DNA of 64,000 nt from Streptomyces paradoxus (GCF_014202475.1 NZ_JACHGV010000017.1:62001-126000); one strand, 5' to 3'; positions 1 through 8,162 are shown, counted from the stretch's first letter. Made by a program: numbers and translations. Notes: a model not told the origin generated them from the sequence alone.

Positions 1-1
1 G

Positions 2-220
2 GGCGCGGAGACGACCCCGGTCTTCACCCGGAGCGCGCCGGATGGTGTGGCGGTAGGACGTATGGCGGCCGCACATGTGGCGCCACTCCTGGCCGAGCAG
101 CCTTCCGGTGGGTGGGAGGCCTATGTGTGCGGCTCCAACTCCTTCGCCGAGCACGCCTCCCGGCTGCTCGTGACGGCCGGTCAGCCGGTGGACCGGATCC
201 GCATCGAGCGTTTCGGCTGA
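2..220 (+). CDS. C-terminal part of an NAD(P)H/FAD-dependent oxidoreductase (partial)
   Basis: An open frame enters from the left edge and stops at TGA 218-220, giving about 72 residues. The segment WEAYVCGSNSFAEHASRLL near the end looks like the last part of an NAD-binding ferredoxin-reductase-type domain: a Tyr-Val-Cys-Gly turn that reads the nicotinamide, followed by a helix and a short strand ending IRIERFG. That ending is common in FNR-like oxidoreductases whose final residues pack on the flavin. Substrate and partner cannot be judged without the upstream part. The family call rests only on this C-terminal signature. Confidence 0.5.
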   Translation, partial: GAETTPVFTRSAPDGVAVGRMAAAHVAPLLAEQPSGGWEAYVCGSNSFAEHASRLLVTAGQPVDRIRIERFG

Positions 221-421
221 CCCCGGCGTTTCGCCGCGGTCGCGCCGGGCACCCAGCCGGAGGGCCGGCGCAGGGCGGTCCCGCCGTGCGTACGGCCGGG
301 GGCGATCGACGGGCGCCGGAGGGGGTACTCCGTCCGTGAGGGCACTCGCACGCGTGGCGCGGAGGGAGCGGCGGCGCACGGCCGCTCCGGGCCTCCGGCC
401 GGTGACCGCGAGGAGGTGTAC

Positions 422-1007
422 ATGGGAACCCGGGTGCGCGGCTGGCGTTGGCGGAGCAGTCCGCTGCGGCGCCGGTCGGATGTCATCGAGGCGTGGACGG
501 TGCTGGTGGTCGCCGTCCTCATCCTCGTGGGCGCGCCCCTGGCCGGAACGGCCGCCGCCCGGTGGGCCCACGGCGAGGCGCGGTCGGTGTCGGCCGAACA
601 GCGGGCCGAGCGGCACCGTGTCCGGGCCGAGGTGGTCGACCGGAACGACGACACCCTGCCCTCGGTGCAGGCCGGTGGGCAGCACGCCTACCGGGCCACC
701 GTGCGCTGGACCGAGCCGGGCGAAGGCACGCGCACCGCGACGGCCCGGGTTCCCGCGGACAACCCGGCAGGGGGAGACCGTGGACGTCTGGTTCGACGAG
801 CGGGGCCGGAACGTGCTGCCGCCGGTGGACGACTCGGCGGTCTGGCAGCACACCCTCACCATCGGTACCTGCGCCGCGGGCGGCGCGGTGCTCGTGGTGC
901 TCGTCGGCCACTTCCTCGTACGCCGGGTGGCGCTGCGCCACCGGCTCGCCGAGTGGGACCGGGCGTGGGCCCGTACGGAACCGCAGTGGACGCACCGCGA
1001 CGCGTGA
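422..1007 (+). pseudogene. Rv1733c-like two-TM membrane protein, interrupted by a +1 frameshift
   Basis: ATG 422 follows AGGAGG at 411-416, an ideal spacing. The first frame encodes a basic N-terminus, one membrane segment (about residues 25-45: VLVVAVLILVGAPLAGTAAA) and an extracytoplasmic part with RATVRW. The coding pattern then moves to another frame, reading GETVDVWFDERGR, a second membrane segment (CAAGGAVLVVLVGHFLV) and a stop at 1005-1007. Removing one G from the five-G run at 770-774 joins both parts into one 194-residue protein with the TM-loop-TM layout of actinobacterial Rv1733c-family proteins. The function of that family is not known to me. Either the gene is decayed or the base is a sequence error; everything else about it looks intact. 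Confidence 0.7.
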
Positions 1008-1164
1008 GACACGGCGTCGGACATCCGCCGCGTCGCACATCCGCGCCGGTGGCCGGTGCCCCGGAGCCAGGCCGGAAAAGCACCCTGGTCAGCCCTCCGA
1101 CCGCCCCCGTAGTGTGATCATCCGCACTGCCCTCGTAGCTGTTCCTCACCCAAGGCGGTCCTGC

Positions 1165-2133
1165 ATGGCCCTGTTCGACCTTCCGCTCGACGAACTCCGC
1201 GAGTACCGCAGCGCGGCCAACGAACCCGAGGACTTCGACGCGTTCTGGTCCAAAACCCTCCAGGAGGCGCGCGGGCACGATCTGGATGCCCGCTTCGAAC
1301 CGGTCGATACGGGCCTGTCCACCGTGCAGGTGCTCGACGTGACGTTCGCCGGTTTCGGCGGTCATCCGGTCAAGGGCTGGCTGACGCTCCCGGCGGGGGC
1401 GGACGGCCCGCTGCCGCTGGTCGTGGAGTTCATCGGCTACGGCGGCGGGCGCGGGCTGCCCCACGAGCACCTGCTGTGGGCGTCCTCGGGCCGGGCGCAC
1501 TTCGTGATGGACACCCGCGGGCAGGGCAGCGCGTGGGGCGGGGGCGGCGGCACGGCGGACCCGGTGGGCGGTGCGCCCGCCTACCCCGGTTTCATGACGC
1601 GCGGCATGGACGCCCCGGAGAACTACTACTACCGCCGGGTCTACACGGACGCCGTGCGCGCCGTGGAGGCGGCCCGCTCGCACCCCCTCACCGACCCGGC
1701 GCGCACGGTGGCCGTCGGTTCCAGCCAGGGCGGCGGCATCACGATCGCGGTCGGCGGCCTGGTCCCGGACCTGGCGGGCATCGCGCCGGACGTGCCGTTC
1801 CTGTGCGATTTCCCGCGCGCGGCGACGATCACGGACCGGCACCCGTACCGGGAGATCGGCCTCTACCTCAAGACGCACCGCGGCCGCACCGAGGACGCCC
1901 TGCGCACGCTGTCCTACTTCGACGGCGTCCACTTCGCCGCCCGCGGCCGCGCACCGGCGCTCTTCTCCGCCGCCCTGGAGGACCAGACCTGCCCGCCTTC
2001 GACCGTCTTCGCCGCGTTCAACGCCTGGAACCACGAGGACAAGGCCATCGAGGTCTACGACTTCAACGACCACGAGGGCGGCGGCCCCTTCCAGCAGGCG
2101 GCCAAGCTGCGCTGGATGCGCTCGTACATCTGA
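1165..2133 (+). CDS. acetyl xylan esterase / cephalosporin-C deacetylase family (CE7) hydrolase
   Basis: This 322-residue alpha/beta hydrolase belongs to the AXE1 (CE7) family, which removes acetyl groups from xylo-oligosaccharides and other small acetylated substrates, usually in the cytoplasm as a hexamer. Visible features are the N-terminal FDLPLDELREY segment typical of the family, an oxyanion region at VEFIGYGGGRG (88-97), the RGQGS motif (118-122), the nucleophile elbow GSSQG with Ser187, Asp273 in ALEDQTCPP and His303 in FNDHEGG. No signal peptide is present, so it is cytoplasmic. The length matches the family (about 320). Start ATG 1165 is the only one that gives the family N-terminus. 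It stands alone between unrelated genes, so the in vivo substrate is open. Confidence 0.9.
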   Translation: MALFDLPLDELREYRSAANEPEDFDAFWSKTLQEARGHDLDARFEPVDTGLSTVQVLDVTFAGFGGHPVKGWLTLPAGADGPLPLVVEFIGYGGGRGLPHEHLLWASSGRAHFVMDTRGQGSAWGGGGGTADPVGGAPAYPGFMTRGMDAPENYYYRRVYTDAVRAVEAARSHPLTDPARTVAVGSSQGGGITIAVGGLVPDLAGIAPDVPFLCDFPRAATITDRHPYREIGLYLKTHRGRTEDALRTLSYFDGVHFAARGRAPALFSAALEDQTCPPSTVFAAFNAWNHEDKAIEVYDFNDHEGGGPFQQAAKLRWMRSYI

Positions 2134-2245
2134 TCCGGCCGTTCATTCCCGGCGGACTTCCACCCGGTCCGACCAGTCGGTACGTTCATCGCGCCCGGGC
2201 CGCGACGCGGCGGCACGGGCCGGAGACGGTCGGCGGAGGGGGCTC

Positions 2246-3412
2246 ATGTCCGGGAACGGCATACAGGTGCACGGTCGCTGCGACGCGCGGTTCACGGCGG
2301 TACGCACGGCGTTCGAGGAGAACTTCCGGGAGCGGGACGAACTGGGCGCCGCAGTGGCCGTCACCGTCGGCGGCGAGACCGTGGTCGATCTGTGGGGCGG
2401 CTGGGCGGACGCGGCCCGCTCCCGCCCGTGGGAGCGGGACACCCTGGTCAACGTGTGGTCCACGACCAAGGGGCCGGTGGCGCTGTGCGCGCACATCCTC
2501 GCCGACCGGGGGCTGCTGGACCTGGACGCGCCGGTGGCCGCGTACTGGCCCGAGTTCGCGGCGGCGGGCAAGGAGAAGGTCCTCGTCCGGCACCTGCTGT
2601 CCCACCGCGCCGGCCTGGCCGGCCTGCGCGAGCCGCACACGCTGGAGCAGCTCTACGACTGGGAGCTGACCACACAGCGGCTCGCGGCGGCCGAACCCTG
2701 GTGGGAGCCGGGCACCCGGTCCGGCTATCACGCGCTGACCTACGGCCACCTGGTCGGCGAGGTCGTACGGCGGGTGTCGGGGCTGCGGCCGGGGGCCTTC
2801 CTGGAGCGGGAGGTGACGGGGCCGCTCGGCATCGACTTCCGCATCGGCCTGCCGGAGCGGGACTCCGTCCGGGCGGCCGAGCTGGTCCAGCCGACGGTCG
2901 CGGCGAGCAGTGAACAGGCGGCGGTCTTCGCCCAGTTGGCGCCCGCGGCCATCGCGGCGCTGACCAACCCGGCGGTGTCCGCCGCCGCGGCCGGCACGCC
3001 CGACTGGCGGGCCGCGGAGATCCCGGCGGCGAACGGGCACGGCACCGCGCGGGCCGTCGCCGGGCTCTACGGCGTCTTCGCGGGGCGCGGCTCGTACGGA
3101 GGCCGTCGCATCCTGTCCCCGGAGGCGGCCGAGCGGGTGCGCGAGGGGCAGGGCAGCTGCCGGGACCTGGTGCTCGGCGCCGGCTTCGAGCACGAGACGG
3201 AGGTGGGGCTCGGGCTCTGGCTCAGCGGCCCCGACGGCTCGTACGGACCCAACCCGCGCGCTTTCGGACACGACGGCTTCGGCGGTTCCTGCGGACTCAC
3301 CGACCCGGAGGCGGGGGTTTCCCTGGGCTATGTGATGAACCGGATGGGGCCTCGTATCGCCAACGACCCGCGGAAGACGGCCCTGGTCGACGCCCTGTAC
3401 AGCGCGCTGTGA
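2246..3412 (+). CDS. serine hydrolase of the beta-lactamase/EstB family (class C-like)
   Basis: The 388-residue protein has the penicillin-binding/beta-lactamase fold used by EstB-type esterases. The catalytic S-x-x-K is Ser72-Thr-Thr-Lys75 (VWSTTKG), followed by the helix LADRGLLDLDAPVAAYWPEF and the HLLSHRAGL segment. The second catalytic motif is Tyr161 in GYHALTYG. A late HDGFGGS replaces the K-T-G box, as is usual in EstB-like enzymes. No signal peptide is seen. Members hydrolyse esters or amides of small molecules; true beta-lactamase activity is unlikely. The start was placed at ATG 2246 (MSGNGIQVHG), just after GGAGGGGGCTC. A hairpin follows the stop at 3421-3452. Confidence 0.85.
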   Translation: MSGNGIQVHGRCDARFTAVRTAFEENFRERDELGAAVAVTVGGETVVDLWGGWADAARSRPWERDTLVNVWSTTKGPVALCAHILADRGLLDLDAPVAAYWPEFAAAGKEKVLVRHLLSHRAGLAGLREPHTLEQLYDWELTTQRLAAAEPWWEPGTRSGYHALTYGHLVGEVVRRVSGLRPGAFLEREVTGPLGIDFRIGLPERDSVRAAELVQPTVAASSEQAAVFAQLAPAAIAALTNPAVSAAAAGTPDWRAAEIPAANGHGTARAVAGLYGVFAGRGSYGGRRILSPEAAERVREGQGSCRDLVLGAGFEHETEVGLGLWLSGPDGSYGPNPRAFGHDGFGGSCGLTDPEAGVSLGYVMNRMGPRIANDPRKTALVDALYSAL

Positions 3413-3420
3413 AGGCGGGC

Positions 3421-3452
3421 CCGGGCGGGCCGGTTTCGGCCGAACCGCCCGG
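3421..3452 (+). terminator. hairpin terminator after the serine hydrolase gene
   Basis: The arms CCGGGCGG (3421-3428) and CCGCCCGG (3445-3452) pair perfectly. Inside them, GGTTtCGG and CCGAACC can extend the stem. It begins 9 bp after the TGA at 3410-3412 and lies before the GntR promoter. There is no U-tract, which is normal for Streptomyces terminators. Confidence 0.6.
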
Positions 3453-3466
3453 CCACCCTTCCCAGC

Positions 3467-3478
3467 TGGTTTAGACCA
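3467..3478. promoter_or_regulatory. DasR/HutC-type operator (dre-like) before the GntR gene
   Basis: TGGTTTAGACCA is an inverted repeat TGGT-N4-ACCA one base away from the well-known DasR response element core TGGTCTAGACCA. It lies 64 bp upstream of a GntR gene of the same HutC/UTRA subfamily, so autoregulation by that protein, or control by DasR itself, is the natural reading. The site is seen in the sequence; binding is inferred. Confidence 0.55.
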
Positions 3479-3542
3479 ATGCTAGATGTGGTGGCGCACC
3501 GAGCCCGTACGGCTACCGAACGTCACCGACAGGAGGGGCGGC

Positions 3543-4352
3543 ATGGCCCGCACCACCCCGCACGACCCCCCAGCGGACGAGGGGGAGCCCCTGTACCGGC
3601 GGATCGCGACGGAGCTGCTCGGCGAACTGCGCGACGGCACCGTCCCGCCCGGAGAACGACTGCCCGGGGAAAGGCGGCTGGCCGGTCACTTCGGGGTCAG
3701 CCGGGAGACCGTGCGGCAGGCGCTGGAGCTGCTGCGCCGCGACGGCCTCGTCGCCACCGACCGGCGCGGCAGCCACGCCACCCTGCCCGGCCTGCCGGTC
3801 GAGACCCCGGCGTCGCTCACCTTCCCGGTCGGGGCCCGCACGGCGGCCCCGGGCGGCGTCGCCCGCGCCACGGTCACCTGGGAGGCGCCCCCGGCGGACC
3901 ACGCCGAGGCCCTGGAACTGGCCCCCGGCCGCCCGACCCTGGTCCACCGCTACCGGTACGCGACCGCCGACGGACAGGGCCTGCGGACCGCCGTCACCTC
4001 GTTCTCCGCCGTGGCGCTCGCGGAGGTGGAGGAGCTGGCCCGCTACCGCGACCGCGCCGACGGCACCGCCGCCGCGCAGCTGCGGCGGGCCTACGACTGG
4101 ATGCGCCGGGCCGGTCTGACCCTGCACCACCGCGATGCCATCACCCCTCTGGCGAGCACCCCGTCGGTGCGGGTCACCCGGCGGGTGCACGACCAGTACG
4201 CGCGCCCGCTGGAGATCACCGATCTCGTGGTGGACGCCCAGCGGGACGCTCTGGTCTACGAGTTCACGCTTCCGGGCCGGGCGGCGCAGGCCGCGACGGA
4301 CGGACGCCGGTCACCCGTTCGGCGGATTGCCGGCGCCGGTTCCCTGACATGA
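3543..4352 (+). CDS. GntR-family transcriptional regulator, HutC/UTRA type
   Basis: The 269-residue repressor has an N-terminal winged helix (about residues 16-75: PLYRRIATELLGELRDG, then LAGHFGVSRETVRQALELL as the recognition helix) and a UTRA effector domain (about 95-245). Its closest functional class is HutC/DasR, repressors that leave DNA on binding an amino-sugar phosphate or similar metabolite. ATG 3543 was chosen because AGGAGG stands at 3531-3536; an upstream GTG at 3486 would read through the operator region. The dre-like site at 3467-3478 is probably its own operator. The alpha/beta hydrolase gene begins 68 bp downstream and may be co-transcribed. Confidence 0.88.
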   Translation: MARTTPHDPPADEGEPLYRRIATELLGELRDGTVPPGERLPGERRLAGHFGVSRETVRQALELLRRDGLVATDRRGSHATLPGLPVETPASLTFPVGARTAAPGGVARATVTWEAPPADHAEALELAPGRPTLVHRYRYATADGQGLRTAVTSFSAVALAEVEELARYRDRADGTAAAQLRRAYDWMRRAGLTLHHRDAITPLASTPSVRVTRRVHDQYARPLEITDLVVDAQRDALVYEFTLPGRAAQAATDGRRSPVRRIAGAGSLT

Positions 4353-4420
4353 CGGAGATCATCGGAACACGGCACGGCTTCCCCGCACCGCTCCCCCAGG
4401 CGACTCCCGAGAGGACCCCC

Positions 4421-5242
4421 ATGGCCACGTTCACGACCTCCGACGGAACCGAGCTCTACTACAAGGACTGGGGCGAGGGGCAGCCGGTGGTGTTCAGCCA
4501 CGGCTGGCCCCTCAACGCGGACGCGTGGGACGGACAGGCCCGGCTGGTCGCCGAGCACGGCTTCCGGGCGATCGCGCACGACCGCCGCGGGCACGGCCGC
4601 TCCGGACAGCCGTGGCAGGGCAACCACATGGACCGGTACGCCGACGACCTGGCCGAGCTGATCGAGGCGCTGGACCTCGGCGACGCGGTCCTGGTGGGCC
4701 ACTCGACCGGCGGCGGCGAGGTGGCCCGCTACATCGGGCGGCACGGGACCGCGCGGGTCGCCAAGGCGGTGCTGCTGGGTGCGGTGCCGCCGCTGATGCT
4801 GCGCACGGAGGCCAATCCGGAGGGCACGCCGAAGGACGCCTTCGACGGGATCCGGGCCGGTGTCGCGGCGGACCGCGCGCGGTTCTACTGGGAGCTGAGC
4901 GAGAGCTTCTACGGCTTCAACCGGCCCGGCGCAGCCGTGTCGGAGGGCGTGCGGCGGGCGTTCTGGACGTGGAGCATGCAGGCCGGCCTGAAGGGCGCCT
5001 ACGACTGCGTCGCGCAGTTCTCGGAAACCGACTTCACCGAGGACCTGCGGCGCATCGACGTGCCGACGCTCGTCGCGCACGGGGACGACGACCAGATCGT
5101 GCCGATCGCCGCCTCGGCCCACCGGACCTCCCAGCTCGTCAAGGACGCGACGCTGAAGGTGTACCCGGGTGCGCCGCACGGCCTGGTCGGCGACTTCGAG
5201 AAGGCGTTCAACGACGATCTGCTGAACTTCCTGCGCGGCTGA
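4421..5242 (+). CDS. alpha/beta hydrolase, non-haem chloroperoxidase-like
   Basis: A 273-residue alpha/beta hydrolase very close in pattern to bacterial non-haem chloroperoxidases and aryl esterases. The N-terminal DGTELYYKDWGEG and FSHGWPLNAD (oxyanion Trp/Pro) are typical, followed by HDRRGHGRS. The nucleophile is Ser95 in GHSTGG, the acid is probably Asp224 in HGDDDQIVP, and the base is His253 in PGAPHGL. Such enzymes hydrolyse esters or lactones and can form peracids from acetate; cofactor-free halogenation is a side activity. No signal peptide is present. The start ATG 4421 follows GAGAGGA. It is convergent with the methyltransferase, whose stop is 8 bp away. The link to the preceding GntR gene is by position only. 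Confidence 0.9.
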   Translation: MATFTTSDGTELYYKDWGEGQPVVFSHGWPLNADAWDGQARLVAEHGFRAIAHDRRGHGRSGQPWQGNHMDRYADDLAELIEALDLGDAVLVGHSTGGGEVARYIGRHGTARVAKAVLLGAVPPLMLRTEANPEGTPKDAFDGIRAGVAADRARFYWELSESFYGFNRPGAAVSEGVRRAFWTWSMQAGLKGAYDCVAQFSETDFTEDLRRIDVPTLVAHGDDDQIVPIAASAHRTSQLVKDATLKVYPGAPHGLVGDFEKAFNDDLLNFLRG

Positions 5243-5249
5243 CGAAGGC

Positions 5250-5993
5250 CTACCGCGGACGCCGGGGCCGGTCCGGCAGCCGGGCCATGACGAGCCGCAC
5301 CCGGGGGCTGCCGTCCGGCCGGCGTCCGAACTCCGGGAGCGCCTGGAGCTCCACCCGGAAACCGGCCCCGGTGAGTTCACGCCGCACGTCCCCGAGGCGG
5401 AACGCGCGGTAGTACATGACGAACGGAGGCCGCCAGAGGGCGTTGCGCACCCGCATCACGGTGTCGAAGCCGAGCAGCATCCAGTAGCCGGGCGAGCCCG
5501 GGCGGGGCGGCGCCACCACCGGGAACGCGAAGCACCCGCCCGGCCGCAGGACGGACCGGACCTGCGCGAACAGCCCGGGCAGTTCGCGGGGCAGGAAGTG
5601 CCCGAAGGCCCCGAAGCTCACCACCAGGTCGAAGGCGGGTGCGAAGGGCAGGGCGCGGGCGTCGGCGCGGACCCAGGAGACCGGCGGGCCCGTCGGCGTG
5701 ACCTGCTGCCGTGCGACGTCGAGCATGCCCGCGCTGAAGTCGACGCCGGTGACCCGCTCCCGGCACACCCCGGCCAGCACCCCCACGCCCGCTCCGGTGC
5801 CGCAGCACAGGTCGAGTCCGGCGCCGTAGGGCCCGGTCCGCCGCAGCGCCGAGCCGACGGCGTCGAGGACCGCGTCGGGTGTCCGGAACGGCGTGCGGTC
5901 GAACTTCGGCGCGAGGAGGTCGTAGCCGCGCTCGACGGACGACAGCGCCTGGACGGCGAGCTCGCGCAGGCTGGGGCCTTCGGGGCTGAACAT
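5250..5993 (-). CDS. class I SAM-dependent methyltransferase
   Basis: This 247-residue protein has a Rossmann methyltransferase core. Motif I is LDLCCGTGAGVGVL (about residues 60-73), the acidic ribose-binding residue follows in VTGVDFSAGML, then ADARALPF (motif II/III) and the post-core segment RSVLRPGG. The C-terminal region (FVMYYRAFRLGDVRREL) looks like the substrate-binding part of UbiE/Methyltransf_11-type small-molecule methyltransferases. The substrate cannot be predicted. The gene starts 4 bp after the stop of the upstream PadR gene, so the two are probably co-transcribed and the regulator may control this enzyme as well as the divergent SnoaL gene. Confidence 0.85.
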   Translation of the reverse strand: MFSPEGPSLRELAVQALSSVERGYDLLAPKFDRTPFRTPDAVLDAVGSALRRTGPYGAGLDLCCGTGAGVGVLAGVCRERVTGVDFSAGMLDVARQQVTPTGPPVSWVRADARALPFAPAFDLVVSFGAFGHFLPRELPGLFAQVRSVLRPGGCFAFPVVAPPRPGSPGYWMLLGFDTVMRVRNALWRPPFVMYYRAFRLGDVRRELTGAGFRVELQALPEFGRRPDGSPRVRLVMARLPDRPRRPR

Positions 5994-5997
5994 CGGC

Positions 5998-6561
5998 TCA
6001 GCCTAGGGGAGCCCGCTGCTTCAGAACGGCCAGTACGCGCTCGCACCAGCGGAGGTTCTCCTCCTCGAAGCCGATGCCTCCCATCAGGGTGAGGTACGGG
6101 CCGACACGGTCGGCCTCCCGGAGGTACTCCTCCTCGCTGCGGCCGTCCAGGAGGCGCTCGCGCACGCGCCGGTAGCGGGCGAGCTTGCCGCGGGCCCACG
6201 CCGCGCGCTCCTCGACCAGCGCGCGGGTCGCCCCGGGATCCGCGCCGTCCATCGCCTGGATCTTGATGAGGAGTTCGTCGCGGATGGCGGTCGGTCGCCG
6301 GGTGGGTGCGGCGGCGAAGGTGCTCAGGTCCTCACGCCCGGCCTCGGTCAGCGTGAACATGCGCTTGTCGGGCCGCCGTTCCTGGCGCACCACCCTGGCC
6401 TCGATCAGTCCGTCCTGCGCGAGGCGCTCCAGTTCCCGGTAGAGCTGCTGCGGGGTCGAGGCCCAGAAGTTGGCCAGCGACACGTCGAACACCTTGGACA
6501 GCTCGTACCCCGAGGCCTCGCCCTCCAGAAGCGCGGCGAGCACGGCGTACTTGAGAGACAT
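5998..6561 (-). CDS. PadR-family transcriptional regulator
   Basis: At 187 residues this is a long-type PadR regulator. The winged helix occupies about residues 1-80 (MSLKYAVLAALLEGEASGYEL, then STPQQLYRELERLAQDGLIEAR with the wing RPDKRMFTLTEAGRE). A C-terminal helical dimerisation domain follows (about 95-180). PadR proteins repress neighbouring genes and are released by small phenolic, antibiotic or stress ligands. It is divergent from a SnoaL-like gene with only 69 bp between the starts. That space holds two TTGACTA copies that could be operator half-sites. It lies directly upstream of a methyltransferase gene in the same direction. Confidence 0.9.
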   Translation of the reverse strand: MSLKYAVLAALLEGEASGYELSKVFDVSLANFWASTPQQLYRELERLAQDGLIEARVVRQERRPDKRMFTLTEAGREDLSTFAAAPTRRPTAIRDELLIKIQAMDGADPGATRALVEERAAWARGKLARYRRVRERLLDGRSEEEYLREADRVGPYLTLMGGIGFEEENLRWCERVLAVLKQRAPLG

Positions 6562-6580
6562 GTGGACACCGTATCAACGG

Positions 6581-6619
6581 TTGACTAGTCTACTCCGCAC
6601 CTACTCAATAAATTGACTA
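6581..6619. promoter_or_regulatory. paired TTGACTA sites in the PadR/SnoaL divergent promoter
   Basis: TTGACTA occurs at 6581-6587 and again at 6613-6619, 32 bp (about three helical turns) apart. The first is part of a near palindrome TTGACTAGTCTA. CTACTC is also repeated at 6590-6595 and 6601-6606. The spacing on one DNA face suggests binding of a dimeric regulator, most simply the adjacent PadR protein. Confidence 0.4.
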
Positions 6620-6630
6620 AGGCGGGTTCG

Positions 6631-7029
6631 ATGCGTGCATTCCGTGAGGCGGTCGAGAAGCTCGACCTCGACGCCGCCGAGGCGCTGCTGGCGCCGGACG
6701 TCGTCTTCACCAGCCCGGTCGTGTTCAAGCCGTACGCCGGGAAGGCGATCACGGCCGCGATCCTGCGTGCCGTCTCCGAGGTCTTCAAGGACTTCCGCTA
6801 CGTCCGCGAGATCAACGATGTGAACGGCCGCGACCACGCCCTGGTCTTCACCGCGCGGGTGGGTGACCGGGAGATCAACGGCTGCGACTTCATCCACCTG
6901 GACGAGGACGGGCTCATCGACGAATTCACGGTGATGGTGCGCCCGTTGTCGGGGGCCCAGGCTCTCGCCGCGGCCATGGGCGAGCAGTTCGAGCGGATCG
7001 CCGAGGAGGCGCGCACCCGTTCGGCCTGA
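6631..7029 (+). CDS. SnoaL/NTF2-like small protein
   Basis: The 132-residue protein has the alpha+beta cone fold of the SnoaL/NTF2 superfamily: FREAVEKLDLDAAEALLAPDVVFTSPVVFKPYAGK at the start, VFKDFRYVREI in the middle and CDFIHLDEDGLIDEFTVMVRPL on the long strands. Such proteins bind small hydrophobic ligands or act as isomerases, dehydratases or cyclases. The His-x-Asp-Glu-Asp-Gly turn is typical of the family. ATG 6631 is preferred over the in-frame TTG at 6613 because the TTG belongs to the repeated TTGACTA site and AAGGCGGG precedes the ATG. Control by the divergent PadR gene is likely. The ligand is unknown. Confidence 0.85.
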   Translation: MRAFREAVEKLDLDAAEALLAPDVVFTSPVVFKPYAGKAITAAILRAVSEVFKDFRYVREINDVNGRDHALVFTARVGDREINGCDFIHLDEDGLIDEFTVMVRPLSGAQALAAAMGEQFERIAEEARTRSA

Positions 7030-7099
7030 TCGACACGTCCCCTGATCGGTTTCCCGCGTTCTCCCGGCACCCGCGGCCGCTTCACGGTTGGATGTCCCC

Positions 7100-7927
7100 A
7101 TGACGTCCGCCGAGCACGACCGGCTGATGCGGGCCAACCAGGCGAACTGGGACGCCCGCACGCCCGTCCATCTCGCCAGCCGCTTCTACGGTCTCGACCA
7201 GAACCTCGACCCCGAGCGCTGGTTCGCCCCGTTCGAGTGGGAGGACCTCGGCGAGCTGGCCGGGCGGGACGTGCTGCACCTCCAGTGCCATCTCGGCACG
7301 GAGACGATCGCCTTCGCGCGGCGCGGCGCCCGGGCCGTCGGTCTCGACTTCTCCGAGGCGTCCGTGGCCGCCGCCCGGGACATCGCCGCGACGTCCGGCG
7401 CCGACGTGACCTACGTGCGGGCGAACGTGTACGACGCCGTCGAGGCCCTGGACGGGCGGCTGTTCGACGTGGTGTACACCGGCAAGGGCGCCCTGTGCTA
7501 CCTCCCCGACCTGGACCGGTGGGCGCAGACCGTTCACCGACTCCTGCGTCCCGGCGGCCGGTTGTACGTCGTCGAGTTCCATCCCCTGCTCAACTCGCTC
7601 GGGCCGAAGCCCGCTCCGGGCGAGGGACCCGAGCTGCTGCTGCGCCACGACTATCTGGGCGGCGCCGGCCCGGTGCACCGCGACGGGACCCACACCTACA
7701 CCGACGGCCCGGCCGTCGAGGGCGCCACGGACAGCTACGAGTGGATGCACGGAATGGGTGAGGTCGTCACCGCGTTGACGGACGCGGGACTCGCCGTGCG
7801 GCGGCTCCGGGAAGGGGACGAACTTCCCTGGCCGCGCTGGCCGCGGATGGTCCGCTCGGAGTCCGGCTGGTGGCGGCTGCCCGAGCCGCGGATCCCCTTG
7901 CTGTACGGGCTGCTGGCCGCCCGCTGA
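7100..7927 (+). CDS. class I SAM-dependent methyltransferase
   Basis: This 275-residue methyltransferase begins MTSAEHDRLMRANQANWDARTPVHL, a segment often seen in Methyltransf_25/11 proteins of actinomycetes. Motif I is VLHLQCHLGTETIAFARRGA (about residues 55-75), with the ribose-binding Asp in AVGLDFSEASV. The C-terminal half carries LLRPGGRLYVVEFHPLL and many aromatic residues (SYEWMHGMG, ESGWWRLPEP), so it probably binds a large or aromatic substrate. ATG 7100 is chosen; an in-frame TTG at 7088 has no better ribosome site. It is not clearly linked to a neighbour, and the substrate is unknown. Confidence 0.85.
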   Translation: MTSAEHDRLMRANQANWDARTPVHLASRFYGLDQNLDPERWFAPFEWEDLGELAGRDVLHLQCHLGTETIAFARRGARAVGLDFSEASVAAARDIAATSGADVTYVRANVYDAVEALDGRLFDVVYTGKGALCYLPDLDRWAQTVHRLLRPGGRLYVVEFHPLLNSLGPKPAPGEGPELLLRHDYLGGAGPVHRDGTHTYTDGPAVEGATDSYEWMHGMGEVVTALTDAGLAVRRLREGDELPWPRWPRMVRSESGWWRLPEPRIPLLYGLLAAR

Positions 7928-7943
7928 GGTAGCCCTCCCCGCC

Positions 7944-8162
7944 CACCTCCTTCGGTGGTACAGTGCGAAGAGCACTCGTGCACGCCCCTCTTTGCGGGCG
8001 CCGGTGCCAGTTCTTCTCTCTCTTCACTCCTTCCAGCGCCACGACGTTCTCCGTCGTATCCGAGGTGCTGTCTCTCCGCCGCCCGGAAGCGTGCCCCAGG
8101 CCCTCCTCTCGCGGCCCTCTCCCCCTCCCCTCGCACGACCCACGCCTGCCGTCCGTGAAAGG
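7944..8162 (+). promoter_or_regulatory. long pyrimidine-rich leader of the rho-like gene
   Basis: The 247 bp between the methyltransferase stop and the rho-like ATG contain two C/T blocks: 8011-8034 (TTCTTCTCTC TCTTCACTCC and on) and 8101-8145 (runs of CCCTCC and CCCCCTCCCC). C-rich, G-poor unstructured RNA is what Rho binds (rut sites), and rho genes of other bacteria are autoregulated through such leaders. An upstream stretch near 7962-8003 (GCGAAGAGCACTCGTGC, GCGGGCGCCGG) could fold. The composition is seen directly; the autoregulatory role is inferred. Confidence 0.45.

Noticed and set aside
6613..6630. TTG 6613 as start of the SnoaL-like gene
   Set aside because: The TTG is part of a repeated TTGACTA site and has no ribosome site; ATG 6631 gives the expected family N-terminus.
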